Shown here one piece after another: positions 7,993 to 16,970 of a DNA stretch of 46,154 nucleotides. The stretch is from Nocardia arthritidis NBRC 100137. GTDB taxonomy: Bacteria > Actinomycetota > Actinomycetes > Mycobacteriales > Mycobacteriaceae. The position numbers and the translations under genes were made by a program. The DNA lies in NCBI RefSeq assembly GCF_001612765.1, contig NZ_BDBB01000014.1, positions 1-46,154 on the forward strand. The letters run 5' to 3'. Numbering within the stretch: the first letter of the stretch is position 1; each line of letters begins with the position of its first letter. The notes beneath the pieces were generated by a model, which did no database searches, was not told the origin of the DNA, and saw only the letters and a list, made by a program, of their open reading frames with translations.

Positions 7993-8724
7993 GTGTCGCA
8001 AGACATCTCATCCCCCGCCGTCGAGGTACGGAACCTGCGGGTCCGCCGCGGCGGCCGCGAAGTACTGCACGACGTCTCGCTGACCATCCCTCGCGGCTCG
8101 ATCACCGGGCTGCTCGGCCCGTCGGGATGCGGCAAGACGACGCTGATGCGCAGCATCGTCGGCACTCAGATCATCGACTCGGGCGACGTCAGCGCGCTGG
8201 GACGCCCGGCGGGCTCCGCGGCGCTGCGCCACCTGATCGGCTACGTCACCCAGGCGCCGAGCATCTACAACGACATCAGCGTCCGCGAGAACGTCGCGTA
8301 CTTCGCCGCGCTCTACGGCCGCGACCGCGCCGACGCCGACGATGCGATCACCGCGGTCGGTCTGGCCGATCACGCCCACCAGCGCGGCGACGAGCTCTCC
8401 GGCGGGCAGCAGACGCGAGCGTCTCTGGCGTGCGCACTGGTCGCCCAGCCCCAGCTGCTGGTTCTGGACGAACCGACGGTCGGCCTCGATCCCGTGCTGC
8501 GCGTCGAGCTGTGGAAGCAGTTCCTCGAGCTGGCCGCGAACGGGACGACGCTGCTGGTGTCCAGCCACGTCATGGACGAGGCCGAGCACTGCGACCGGCT
8601 GCTGCTGCTGCGCGAGGGGCAGTTGCTCGCCCAGCTCAGCCCCGACGAGCTGCGCACGCAGACCGGCGAGCAGAACCTGGAGACCGCCTTCCTCACCCTG
8701 ATCACGATGGGACAGAACGCATGA
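7993..8724 (+). CDS. ABC transporter ATP-binding protein (drug or lipid exporter type)
   Basis: The 243-residue nucleotide-binding subunit of an ABC-2-type exporter. Walker A is GPSGCGKTT (42-50), followed by a Q-loop, the signature LSGGQQTRASLA, Walker B LLVLDEP and the D-loop TVGLDP; the switch histidine is in VSSHVMDEAEH. Start is GTG, with GAGG at 7984-7987 as a ribosome binding site. Its stop codon overlaps the permease start (ATGA). The ATPase-permease-TetR order is the same as Rv1687c-Rv1686c-Rv1685c beside mpg-tyrS in M. tuberculosis, as I recall. The substrate is unknown; export of a toxic or cell-envelope compound is the likely role. Confidence 0.94.
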   Translation: MSQDISSPAVEVRNLRVRRGGREVLHDVSLTIPRGSITGLLGPSGCGKTTLMRSIVGTQIIDSGDVSALGRPAGSAALRHLIGYVTQAPSIYNDISVRENVAYFAALYGRDRADADDAITAVGLADHAHQRGDELSGGQQTRASLACALVAQPQLLVLDEPTVGLDPVLRVELWKQFLELAANGTTLLVSSHVMDEAEHCDRLLLLREGQLLAQLSPDELRTQTGEQNLETAFLTLITMGQNA

Positions 8725-9515
8725 CCGCCACCATGGAAGCCGCGCCCCGGCGGACGCCGACGCTGCGCCCCTACGCCGCTACCACCGGCCGCATCCTGCG
8801 TCAGCTGCGCAACGACCACCGCACCGTCGCCATGATCCTGGTGGTCCCCGCGCTGTTGATGGCGCTGCTGTATTTCATCTACAAGAACACCCCGACCAAC
8901 CCGCTGAATCCCGTCCCGCTGTTCGACCGGGTCGGCATCAGCATGCTGGGCATCCTGCCGTTCATCGTGATGTTCCTGATCACCGCGATCGCCATGCAGC
9001 GCGAACGCACCTCGGGCACGCTGGAGCGGCTGCTGTCGACGCCGCTGTCGAAACTCGACCTGCTCGCCGGTTACGGCACCGCGTTCTCGCTGGCCGCGGC
9101 CGCGCAGGCAATCGTCGCCTGCCTGGTCTCCTTCGGGCTGCTCGGGCTCGGCGCGGCGGGCAGTCCCAGCTGGGTGGTGCTGATCGCGGTGGTCGACGCG
9201 GTGTGCGGGGTGGCGCTGGGACTGCTGGCAAGCGCGTTCGCGCGCACCGAATTCCAGGCCGTACAGTTCATGCCGGTCGTGGTCGCGCCGCAGATCTTCC
9301 TGTGCGGCCTGCTCGTTCCCCGCGGCCAGCTGCCCGATTGGCTGGAGGTGATCAGCAACGTGATGCCGTTGAGCTACGCGGTCGACGCCCTGCAGCAGGT
9401 GTCGACGCATCCGGAGGTCACCGGCCAGATGTGGCGTGATCTGGCCATCGTCGCCGGGTTCACGATCGTCGCCCTGTGCCTGGGCGCGGCCACGCTACGA
9501 CGGCGGACCACGTGA
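8721..9515 (+). CDS. ABC-2 type transporter permease
   Basis: A 264-residue membrane subunit with six hydrophobic segments. The ABC-2 hallmark ERTSGTLERLLSTPLSKLDLLAGY follows the second segment, and a characteristic PxxFLCGLLVPRGQLPDWLEVISNVMPLSYAVDAL region lies near the C-terminus. It pairs with the ATPase encoded immediately upstream: the ATG at 8721 overlaps the ATPase stop in an ATGA junction, indicating translational coupling. It in turn overlaps the TetR gene by GTGA. Confidence 0.93.
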   Translation: MTATMEAAPRRTPTLRPYAATTGRILRQLRNDHRTVAMILVVPALLMALLYFIYKNTPTNPLNPVPLFDRVGISMLGILPFIVMFLITAIAMQRERTSGTLERLLSTPLSKLDLLAGYGTAFSLAAAAQAIVACLVSFGLLGLGAAGSPSWVVLIAVVDAVCGVALGLLASAFARTEFQAVQFMPVVVAPQIFLCGLLVPRGQLPDWLEVISNVMPLSYAVDALQQVSTHPEVTGQMWRDLAIVAGFTIVALCLGAATLRRRTT

Positions 9516-10156
9516 CGGCAGACAACGGCTCCGGCGGCGCCGAGCGGCCTACCCGCACGGGCCGCAGGCCGGGGCAATCGGGTGCCCGCGAGGCCATCCT
9601 CGCGGCCGCCCGCGCGCGTTTCGCCGACGCGGGCTTCGACAAGACCTCGGTGCGCGCGGTCGCCACCGACGCGGGGGTGGATCCGGCCCTGGTGCATCAC
9701 TATTTCGGCACCAAGCAGCAGCTCTTCGCCGCGGTGGTGGAATTCCCGGTGAATCCCGAGGCGACATTGCGCATCATCGAGGCCGCGCCACTGGACCGCT
9801 TGGGCGAGACCATCATTCGCGCGGTGGTCGGGGTGTGGGACTCCCCCGCGGGGCCCGGCGTCGTCGCCGTGGTGCGCAGCATCCTGGCCGGCAGCGACGA
9901 CCCGTCCCTGGCCAGGAGATTCCTGTTGGAGGTGGTGCTGGAGCGCGTCCGCCTCCGCATCGCCACCCCGGCGGACGACGGCCGGGTCCGCATCGGCCTG
10001 GTCGCGTCGCAGATGATCGGCGTGCTGGTGGGCCGCAAGATCGTCGGGGTCGAACCGCTGGCCTCGATGCCCGCGGCCGACCTGGTGACCGCGGTGGGCC
10101 CGACGCTGCAGCGCTATCTGACCGGAGACATCGGCCGAGGACCGGCGGACCGATGA
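9512..10156 (+). CDS. TetR/AcrR family regulator of the ABC exporter operon
   Basis: A 214-residue repressor. The N-terminal helix-turn-helix is at about residues 25-70 (AREAILAAARARFADAGFDKTSVRAVATDAGVDPALVHHYFGTKQQLF), with a C-terminal TetR ligand domain after it. The GTG at 9512 overlaps the permease stop (GTGA), which favours it over an ATG 36 bases upstream inside the permease gene. As the last gene of the ATPase-permease-TetR operon it probably autoregulates by binding the double dyad at 7948-7983. The ligand is presumably the exported compound. Confidence 0.9.
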   Translation: MTADNGSGGAERPTRTGRRPGQSGAREAILAAARARFADAGFDKTSVRAVATDAGVDPALVHHYFGTKQQLFAAVVEFPVNPEATLRIIEAAPLDRLGETIIRAVVGVWDSPAGPGVVAVVRSILAGSDDPSLARRFLLEVVLERVRLRIATPADDGRVRIGLVASQMIGVLVGRKIVGVEPLASMPAADLVTAVGPTLQRYLTGDIGRGPADR

Positions 10157-10187
10157 TCGCGGCGATCACCGGGGCACGCCGAAGCCG

Positions 10188-10697
10188 TCACTCCACGACT
10201 TCGACAACGTCACCGGGCCACAGGTATTCGTAGAACGCCTTGGCTCCCTCGTGGGTCATCCGGACGCAGCCGTGCGACTTCTTCTCGATCGGGCCGACGT
10301 GGAAGGCGATGTCGCCGTTGAAGAAGGTCGCGTACGGCATCGGAGCGTTGTGCATGGTGCTCCAATGGAATTCCTTCTTGAACGACACGTGGAAGACTCC
10401 GGGCGGCGTCTCGTATCCCGGCATCCCGTGCGAGATCGGCGTGGGGCCATAGACCACCTTGCCCTCGTCCATCAGCCAGGCTTCGTCGGTGGACAGCCGC
10501 ATACACGCACGGGCGGCCGTGGAGCACGGCGCGACGGGCGGCGGGGGCGGAATCAGCGCGGGCATACCGGGGATGTCCGGGCCGCCCGGCCAGAGCGGTT
10601 CGGCCTGGGCGGGCACCGCCATGGTGAATCCCGCCGCCGCGACTCCGCAGGCGATCGCGCATCGAGCCGTCCAGTTACGTAAACGCGAGTCGCTCAT
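10188..10697 (-). CDS. L,D-transpeptidase (YkuD domain), short secreted form
   Basis: Forms 3-3 cross-links in peptidoglycan or attaches proteins to it. From the ATG at 10697 the protein has 169 residues: a signal peptide (basic RLRNWTAR, hydrophobic core, AQA cleavage region at about residue 32), a short Pro-rich linker (IPPPPPVAP) and a YkuD domain with the catalytic SHGCVRM motif near the C-terminus. It lacks the Ig-like domains of mycobacterial LdtMt1/2, so it is a minimal form. An in-frame ATG ten codons upstream is possible, but the signal peptide and a GGGAAC motif just before it favour 10697. It is convergent with the TetR gene. Confidence 0.9.
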   Translation of the reverse strand: MSDSRLRNWTARCAIACGVAAAGFTMAVPAQAEPLWPGGPDIPGMPALIPPPPPVAPCSTAARACMRLSTDEAWLMDEGKVVYGPTPISHGMPGYETPPGVFHVSFKKEFHWSTMHNAPMPYATFFNGDIAFHVGPIEKKSHGCVRMTHEGAKAFYEYLWPGDVVEVVE

Positions 10698-10896
10698 TAC
10701 GTTCCCGACCTCTCTCCCATACGCCACCGGCGCCGCTCATCAGGTCGGCCGTAGCGCCCCTCGTTGGAGCGCGTGGACCGTCTCGAAGTGCAAATGATCA
10801 TGGCGGACCCGGCTTCAAACGGTCAATGGCCGCAAAACGACCGTGACGCATCCGTTGCCCGGCGGCGGGCGAGTCGTGCGAAGAGAGCTCGGCGAG

Positions 10897-11127
10897 TCAG
10901 GCGTCGGGCTGGGCGGTGAACGCGTCGTGCTCGGCGTCGGTGACGTCCCTGGCCTCGTCGACGAGCAGGACCGGGATACCGTTCTCGATCGGGTATGCCC
11001 GGCGCAGGCGCGGGTTGTAGAGCAGCGCGCTGCCGTCGGCGGCGCGGACCAGCCGCAGCGGGCCCTTGTCCTGCGGGCAGGCCAGCAGGCTCAGCAGTGT
11101 GGCGTCCAAAGTGGTGTGCTCAGGCAT
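10897..11127 (-). CDS. Trm112 family protein
   Basis: A 76-residue protein with the pattern LLSLLACPQDKGPL...LYNPRLRRAYPIENGIPVLLVDEA, matching the bacterial YcaR/Trm112 family. It keeps only one Cys of the zinc site (CPQDKGPL). Eukaryotic Trm112 activates several methyltransferases; the role of the bacterial proteins is less clear. It follows the first gtrA-like gene by 9 bases on the same strand, so it is probably the last gene of the glycosylation operon. A small gene of this kind (Rv1684) lies at the equivalent place in M. tuberculosis as I recall. Confidence 0.88.
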   Translation of the reverse strand: MPEHTTLDATLLSLLACPQDKGPLRLVRAADGSALLYNPRLRRAYPIENGIPVLLVDEARDVTDAEHDAFTAQPDA

Positions 11128-11136
11128 ATCAGGAAC

Positions 11137-11721
11137 CTACCTGCCTGCCTTGCCGGACCGGGAACCGTCCGCGTCGAGCGCGGGCGCGCGGCGGAACGAG
11201 ATGTGGCGATGCCCGAAGAAGCTGGCGCCCGCCACCAGCGCCATCACGGCGACCGCCGACGGAATGCTCGGCAGGTGCAACAGCGACACCCCCAGCTGGA
11301 GCAGCACCATGTTCAGCACCAGCCCGCCGGAGTTCACCGCGACGAACGCGGCGAAATCCCGCATCAGCCGCCCGCGCACACGGAACACCAGGGTGCGGTG
11401 CAGGACGAACGCCACGACCACGCTGATGCCGTAGGCCAGGGCGGGCGCGATCGCGGCGGGCGCCCGGTTACCGAGCACCGCCAGCCACATCACCGTCAGA
11501 GCCATGCCCAGACCCGTGTTCACCACGCCGACGATGGCGAACGCGATCTCCTGGCGACGCACCAAGCGCAGCAGCGGGCCCGGGTCGGCGGGGAGTTCCG
11601 CGGCAGGGGGAAGCGGGGCATCCGCCTCGGCTGGCGGTGGCGTGCTCGTCGCGTCCGCGGCATCGGAGCGTCGCACCACCTCCGATGCCGCCCCGGCTCC
11701 GTCCGCCGCGCCCGCGCTCAT
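11137..11721 (-). CDS. GtrA family membrane protein, copy 1
   Basis: A 194-residue protein. An Ala/Pro-rich cytoplasmic N-terminus (about 1-50) precedes four transmembrane segments of the GtrA fold, with the family hallmarks FAIVGVVNTGLGM, HRTLVFRVRGRLMRDFAAFVAVNSGG and FFGHRHISFR. GtrA-like proteins are thought to move polyprenyl-phosphate-linked sugars across the membrane. The ATG overlaps the stop codon of the upstream GT-C-like gene (ATGA), so they are translationally coupled. It is a paralogue of the protein encoded at 14042-14533. Confidence 0.92.
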   Translation of the reverse strand: MSAGAADGAGAASEVVRRSDAADATSTPPPAEADAPLPPAAELPADPGPLLRLVRRQEIAFAIVGVVNTGLGMALTVMWLAVLGNRAPAAIAPALAYGISVVVAFVLHRTLVFRVRGRLMRDFAAFVAVNSGGLVLNMVLLQLGVSLLHLPSIPSAVAVMALVAGASFFGHRHISFRRAPALDADGSRSGKAGR

Positions 11722-13970
11722 CGGACGGCGTCGGCCGAATCGGTTTCCGGTGTCACCGCGGCATCGGGTGCGGACGGCTCGCCGCTCTCGTCGATCGGCC
11801 GGTCGAACCGCCGCCTGCTACGCAGGTGCGCCCACTCCAGCAGACCGAGGCCGAGCAGCCCGAGCAGTGCCGCGGCGAGGCCGATCCACCAGCCCGGCGG
11901 CTGCCAGGACAACTCCAGCTCACCGGAGGCGCCGGACGGCAGGTCGACGGCCACGAAGGTTTTCCCTACCAGCGTGGTGGGGATCTCGTGGCCGTCCAGC
12001 GTCGCCCGGTAACCGGGCCACCCGAGCCGGGCGAACACGAGCCGCCCACCTTCCGGGGAACTCACCCGCACCCGGCTGGTCGTATCCGATTCGCCGATCG
12101 ATGTGGCTGTCACGCCTTGGGCGGCCGCCACCCGGCCGTCACGGGTCGAGATCAGGCCGTCGGCGCGTTCCAGCACCGAGATGTACTTCTCGTGCCCCGG
12201 ATAGTCGACCCATTTCCAGCCGGGGGGCGCGGGCTGGTCGCGCGCGTCCGGGTACAAGGCGCGATGCAGCACCACCCGGTCGACCTTCATCAGATCGACG
12301 ATCGTCCGGCCGGTGGTCGGCTCGGTCGCGAACGCGCGGCGGTAGGCATCGGGGCAGACGCTGGTGTCCCAGCGCATGCACAACGTCTCGCCGAACCAGT
12401 AGTGCCCGTTGGGGGTGTACCCGCTGACGTAGGTCAGCTCGAGATCCTTCGCGTAGTTGCCGAAGACCAGCGATCCGTATGCCCCGGAAAGGTTCCGTTC
12501 CGACGGCGGGATGAGCATACGGTCCGCGAGTTGCAGCGTGGTGCCGGGGAAATCCGGGAACGCGGCCTTCATCTCCGACCGCTTCTCCGGCAGATTCCAC
12601 CCCATCGGGGTCGGTTGCGCGTCCCACACCTGCAGATACGCGATCGGGAACACCGAAACGACGATCAGCGCGCACACCGCGGCCGCGCCACGGTTGCGCC
12701 CGAGCCATACCGCGACGGCGCCGAGCGCTGCCACCCCGAGCGCCGCGATGACATGCCTGATCACCTCGTGCGGAGCGGCCGAGAAGGAGCGCACCCACAG
12801 CAGACCGATCAGCACCGCGGCCGCGATGCCGCGCCGCCGCCAGTCTCGAACGGTCGCGAAGCGGCCGAGCAGCACACATACGAGCACCAGCAGGCCGAGC
12901 GCGACCATAGGCAGCACACGGACGGGCCAGCGCAACGGGCCGATGGCGCCGGGACCGGCCGTCCACATCAGCGCCATCACCGCGAACAGCGCGGGCGCGA
13001 CGAACTCGCGCGCCGAGCCCAGCGCCCTGCGCCAATCGACGAAGGCCAGCGCCGGAACGAGGAACCACGCGATGTAGACCACCGGCATCGGCTGCACGTA
13101 GCCCCACCAGGAATTGAACGCGGGCAATGTGCTGGGCAGGCTGGCGTTCAGCGACTCCGACCACGGCACCGTGAGGAACTGGTCGTTGTTGATCTGCGCG
13201 GTGCCGCGCCAGGTCACCTTCGCCGACAGCATGCTCGGCAGGTAGGTCGCCGAGCCGGCCACCGCGGCACACGCCGCGACCGTGAGCAAGCGCAGCGACG
13301 GGCGCCACGCCCTCTGATGGACGAGTTCGCCGATCGCGACGGCGCCCACCATCAGACCGGCCTCCACCGCGGGGAAGACGTATTGCACCGAAATGGCCAG
13401 ATACAAGAAGACGAAGGTGGGAATCGGCCCGCTGCGCCCGCGGGCGTAGCGCACCCCGGAGGCCCACGCGTGCGCCATCCATGCCGTGCCGGTGAACGCC
13501 GTCATCCAGCTGGCCTCGTCGAAGAACAGCAGCCATCCGCTGAACGGTATGGCGACGCCCGCCACCGCCGCCCACGGCGCCTTCGCTCCGTAGGCCAGGC
13601 AGATCCGGTAGACCCCGAGCGCGAGGATGATCGCGAAGATCAGTTTCACCACGGTGGCGTACAGCGCGAGGTTGTCCACCGAAGGCGCGATCAGGTCGAT
13701 CAGCAGCTGCGGCGGATTCAGCAGCCCGGCTTCTTCGATGGTGTAGTTGCCCGCCATCCAGTGTTCGGGCACGAGTGCCGGGAAGCGTCCTTCGCGGAGG
13801 TATCGCCCCAGCATCACCCACAGCGGCGCGTACTGCGATTCGGTGTCGTCGGTATAGAAGTGCCGGACGTTGGCCACTAGAACCGCACCGTATCCCGCGA
13901 TCACCCCGAGCGCCGTGATGACGCCCCATGTGCGGACTTCTCGCGAAGAAATGGTGCTACGTTCGGCCAC
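11718..13970 (-). CDS. Large polytopic membrane protein, GT-C/YfhO-like glycosyltransferase candidate, copy 1
   Basis: A 750-residue protein with about a dozen transmembrane segments. An acidic extracytoplasmic motif after the first one (FYTDDTESQY) resembles GT-C catalytic loops. A large soluble part (about 455-690) follows, then one more membrane helix and an acidic tail. The C-terminal region (GRLVFARLGWPGYRATLDGHEI) resembles the beta-rich end of YfhO-type proteins. GT-C enzymes use polyprenyl-phosphate sugars outside the membrane, and the coupled GtrA gene supports such a role. Start is GTG, preceded by GGGACTC. The acceptor is unknown. The protein is a close paralogue of that at 14530-16788, and the enzymatic assignment is inference. 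Confidence 0.8.
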   Translation of the reverse strand: MAERSTISSREVRTWGVITALGVIAGYGAVLVANVRHFYTDDTESQYAPLWVMLGRYLREGRFPALVPEHWMAGNYTIEEAGLLNPPQLLIDLIAPSVDNLALYATVVKLIFAIILALGVYRICLAYGAKAPWAAVAGVAIPFSGWLLFFDEASWMTAFTGTAWMAHAWASGVRYARGRSGPIPTFVFLYLAISVQYVFPAVEAGLMVGAVAIGELVHQRAWRPSLRLLTVAACAAVAGSATYLPSMLSAKVTWRGTAQINNDQFLTVPWSESLNASLPSTLPAFNSWWGYVQPMPVVYIAWFLVPALAFVDWRRALGSAREFVAPALFAVMALMWTAGPGAIGPLRWPVRVLPMVALGLLVLVCVLLGRFATVRDWRRRGIAAAVLIGLLWVRSFSAAPHEVIRHVIAALGVAALGAVAVWLGRNRGAAAVCALIVVSVFPIAYLQVWDAQPTPMGWNLPEKRSEMKAAFPDFPGTTLQLADRMLIPPSERNLSGAYGSLVFGNYAKDLELTYVSGYTPNGHYWFGETLCMRWDTSVCPDAYRRAFATEPTTGRTIVDLMKVDRVVLHRALYPDARDQPAPPGWKWVDYPGHEKYISVLERADGLISTRDGRVAAAQGVTATSIGESDTTSRVRVSSPEGGRLVFARLGWPGYRATLDGHEIPTTLVGKTFVAVDLPSGASGELELSWQPPGWWIGLAAALLGLLGLGLLEWAHLRSRRRFDRPIDESGEPSAPDAAVTPETDSADAVR

Positions 13971-14041
13971 GAGTCCCAGACCCTACCCGCACCTGTCCGC
14001 CCGTCCGGCAAGCCAGTGCCGGGATGCGGTCCGCGACCGCG

Positions 14042-14533
14042 CTATCCGGCCCCGCGCGCGGACCCGGCCTCGGGCCCGCGGCGGAACGAGATGTAGCGAT
14101 GACCGAAGAAACTGGCGACCGCGACCAGGCCCATCACCACGACCGCCGACGGAATCCGCGGCAGGTGCAGCACCGAGACGGCCAGCGACAGCAGCACCGT
14201 ATTCATCAGCAACCCACCGGAATTCACCACGACGAAGCCCGCGAAGTCGCGCAACAGCCTGCCGCGGACCCGGAATACGAGGGTCCGATGCAGGACGAAG
14301 GCGACGACGATGCCCACGGCGTAGGCCAGCACCACCGCGACGGCGGGCGGCCACGCGTCACCCAGCACCGCCAGCCACGCGACGGTCAGCCCGATGCCGA
14401 GCAGGGTGTTGCACGCGCCGACCATGGCGAACGCGACCTCTTGGCGCCGGACCATCCGCAGCAGAAGCCCCGCCGCCGGCTTGTCGCCCATCGCGTCGGA
14501 ATCCGCGGCGACCGGACACGCGTTCGTCTTCAC
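14042..14533 (-). CDS. GtrA family membrane protein, copy 2
   Basis: A 163-residue GtrA-fold protein with four transmembrane segments and the same signatures as copy 1 (FAMVGACNTLLG, HRTLVFRVRGRLLRDFAGFVVVNSGG, FFGHRYISFR). Its cytoplasmic N-terminal tail is shorter (about 25 residues). The GTG start overlaps the stop of the GT-C-like gene (GTGA). It probably serves as flippase for the lipid-linked sugar used by the adjacent enzyme. It ends 71 bases before copy 1 of the large membrane protein, so all five genes from 16788 down to 10897 could form one operon. Confidence 0.92.
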   Translation of the reverse strand: MKTNACPVAADSDAMGDKPAAGLLLRMVRRQEVAFAMVGACNTLLGIGLTVAWLAVLGDAWPPAVAVVLAYAVGIVVAFVLHRTLVFRVRGRLLRDFAGFVVVNSGGLLMNTVLLSLAVSVLHLPRIPSAVVVMGLVAVASFFGHRYISFRRGPEAGSARGAG

Positions 14534-16788
14534 GAAACGACGTCCGCCAGCTCACGATCCGGCTCGGCGCCCTCGGCGTCGCCGGGCTCCTCCGGCTCGT
14601 CACGCCGCCGCGACCGGACCTGGAACCATTGCAGAACGCCGATGCCGAGCACGCCCGCCACCGCGGCGGCGATGCCGATCTTCCACCCGGGCGGGCGCCA
14701 GGTCAGCACGAGCTCGGCGTCCTGGGTGCCCGCGGGAACCTCGACCGCGATGAACGATTTGGCGACCGTCGTGATCGGCAGCGACTTCCCGTTCAGCGTG
14801 ACCCGATATCCCGGCCAGCCCAGCCGGGCGAACACGATCCGGCCGCCCTGGGCCGAGGACACGCGCACGCGGCTGGTGGTGTCGGTTTCGGAGATGGATG
14901 TCGCGCGAACCTTCGCCGCATCGGTCACGCGGCCGTTCGTCGTCGAGATGGGGCCGCCCACGCGTTCCAGCACCGCGATGAAACGCTCGTGCCCGGGGTA
15001 GTCGACCCACTTCCAGCCCTCGGGCGCCGCCTGGTTCGGCGCGTCCGGGAACAGCGCTCGTTGCAGCACCACGCGATCCAGGTTCATCAGGTCGACCAGC
15101 GGCCGCCCGGTGGCGGGCTCCGGTGCGAACATCCGCCGGTAGGCGTCCGGGCAGACGCTGCCGTCCCAGCGCATGCACAGCAGCTCACCGAAGTAGAAGT
15201 GGCCGCTGGGGGTGTAGCCGTTGACGTAGTCCAGTTCGAGTCCGCGGGCGTAGTTGCCGAAGACGAGCGATCCGTAGGCGCCCTCGATGCTCTTGTCCTG
15301 CGGCTGCAACAGTCCGCGATCGCCCAGCTGAATGGTGTTGCCCGCGAAATCCGGGAACGCCTCTTTCGCCACCGAGCGCTGCACGGGCAGATTCCACGAC
15401 ATCGGCGTGGGTTGCGCGGCTTCGACCTGGAAATAGGCGATCGGGAACATCGCGACGATGGTCAGCGCGCACGCCGCCGCGGTCCCTTTCGCGCGCCCGA
15501 GCCACACCGCGCCGGCCACCAGCGCGGCCAGCGCGAACGCCGCGATCACGTGCCAGATCGCGTCGTGCGGGTCGGCGGAGAACGAGCGCACCCACAGCAG
15601 CAGGATCAGCACGGCCGCCGCGACGGCGCGGTTCTTCGGATCCCGCACCGTCCCGTAGCGGCCGAGCAGCACGCACACCAGCACGAGCAGACCGATGGCC
15701 AGCATCGGGAGCACGCGCGCGGGCCAGCGCAGCGGTCCGATCGAACCGGGGCCCGCCGTCCACATCAGCATCATGATCGCGAAGATCGCGACGGCGCTCA
15801 GTTCCCGCCAGGCCGCCCTGGCCCGGCGCCAGTCGACGAACGCCAGCGCGGGGATCAGGAACCAGGCGATGTAGGTGACCGGCAGCGGCTGCACGTAGCC
15901 CCACCACGAGCTGAACGCGGGCAACGAACTCGGCAGGCTGGCGTTCAGCGACTCCGACCACGGCACCGTGAGGAACTGGTCGTTGTTGATCTGCGCGGTG
16001 CCGCGCCAGGTCACCTTTGCCGACAGCATGCTCGGCAGGAAGGTCAGCAGGCCCGCGAGCCCGGCGCAGCCCGCCGCGACGGTCAGCCGGAGCACGGGCT
16101 GCCACTTGCGCTGGTGGACGAGCTCACCCACGGCCACCGCCAGCAGCATCAGCACCGCTTCGACCGCCGGGAAGATGTACTGCGTCGAGATGGTCAGATA
16201 CAGGTAGACGAAAACCGGGATGGGGCCGCCCTGCCCTCGCGTGTAGCGCACCGAGGCCGCCCAGGCGTGCACCATCCACGCGGTGCCGGTGAGCGCGGTC
16301 ATCCAGCTGGCTTCGTCGAAGAACAGGAAGAAGCCCGACAGCGGCAGCGCGATACCCGCCACCGCCGACCACGCGGGCCGCCCGCCGTAGACCAGGCAGA
16401 TCCGGTAGACCCCGAGTGCGGCGATGATCGAGAAGATCAGCTTCACGACAGTGGCGTACAGCGCGACGTTGTCCACCGAGGGCGCGATCAGATCGATCAG
16501 CAGCTGCGGCGGGTTGAACAGGCCCGCGTCGTCCATGGTGTTGTTGCCCGACATCCACTGCTCGGGCACCATGACCGGGAACTCACCTGCGCGCAGCGCA
16601 CGGCCGAGGCCCACCCACAGCGAGGTGTACTGGGATTCGGTGTCGTCGGTGAAGAAATGGCGGGCGTTGGCGAGCAGGACAGCGAGGTAACCCGCGATCA
16701 CTCCGAGCGCGGTGATGACCCCCCATCGGTAGACCTCTCGCCGCGAATAGACACCCGGCCGCGAGCCGGGCACTGCACTGTCCGTCAC
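14530..16788 (-). CDS. Large polytopic membrane protein, GT-C/YfhO-like glycosyltransferase candidate, copy 2
   Basis: A 752-residue paralogue of the protein at 11718-13970, with the same layout: FFTDDTESQY after the first membrane helix, about twelve membrane segments, a soluble C-terminal part and a final membrane helix. I chose the GTG at 16788 rather than a TTG at 16797 because the preceding GGAACTC matches the GGGACTC before the GTG start of copy 1. The most conserved shared region covers NNDQFLTVPWSESLNASLP. It would be the first gene of the operon and diverges from the GT2 gene. Function is inferred from the GtrA partner and the fold only. Confidence 0.8.
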   Translation of the reverse strand: MTDSAVPGSRPGVYSRREVYRWGVITALGVIAGYLAVLLANARHFFTDDTESQYTSLWVGLGRALRAGEFPVMVPEQWMSGNNTMDDAGLFNPPQLLIDLIAPSVDNVALYATVVKLIFSIIAALGVYRICLVYGGRPAWSAVAGIALPLSGFFLFFDEASWMTALTGTAWMVHAWAASVRYTRGQGGPIPVFVYLYLTISTQYIFPAVEAVLMLLAVAVGELVHQRKWQPVLRLTVAAGCAGLAGLLTFLPSMLSAKVTWRGTAQINNDQFLTVPWSESLNASLPSSLPAFSSWWGYVQPLPVTYIAWFLIPALAFVDWRRARAAWRELSAVAIFAIMMLMWTAGPGSIGPLRWPARVLPMLAIGLLVLVCVLLGRYGTVRDPKNRAVAAAVLILLLWVRSFSADPHDAIWHVIAAFALAALVAGAVWLGRAKGTAAACALTIVAMFPIAYFQVEAAQPTPMSWNLPVQRSVAKEAFPDFAGNTIQLGDRGLLQPQDKSIEGAYGSLVFGNYARGLELDYVNGYTPSGHFYFGELLCMRWDGSVCPDAYRRMFAPEPATGRPLVDLMNLDRVVLQRALFPDAPNQAAPEGWKWVDYPGHERFIAVLERVGGPISTTNGRVTDAAKVRATSISETDTTSRVRVSSAQGGRIVFARLGWPGYRVTLNGKSLPITTVAKSFIAVEVPAGTQDAELVLTWRPPGWKIGIAAAVAGVLGIGVLQWFQVRSRRRDEPEEPGDAEGAEPDRELADVVS

Positions 16789-16970
16789 GAGTTCCAAACC
16801 CTACAGGGCGGCTCTCCGCTTGGCATGGGTCGTGGACGCCACCATGATGAGGGCATGATCAGCTGCTCCGGTAGCCGCATATCGCACCGTGCTAAAGTCC
16901 ACACCGGTTCGGGCTCCGCAGTTCTGCGACGAGTACCGGCACGCACCGTCATCGAAAGTCGATCCAGCTG

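Larger units (their letters stand above)
11137..16788 (-). repeat. Tandem duplication of a two-gene [GT-C-like + GtrA] module
   Basis: Unit A is 13970-11137 and unit B is 16788-14042, 71 bases apart and in the same orientation. Each has the large membrane protein gene followed by an overlapping gtrA gene. Similarity runs through both genes and includes the bases before the start codons (AGGGTYTGGRACTCGTG in both). One 86-base block is identical (13135-13220 and 15932-16017). The duplicates have diverged in their loops and in the N-terminal tails of GtrA. Confidence 0.88.

Noticed and set aside
16789..16797. TTG start of the second GT-C-like gene
   Set aside because: The paralogue starts at a GTG with the same upstream bases, and the equivalent GTG here is at 16788.
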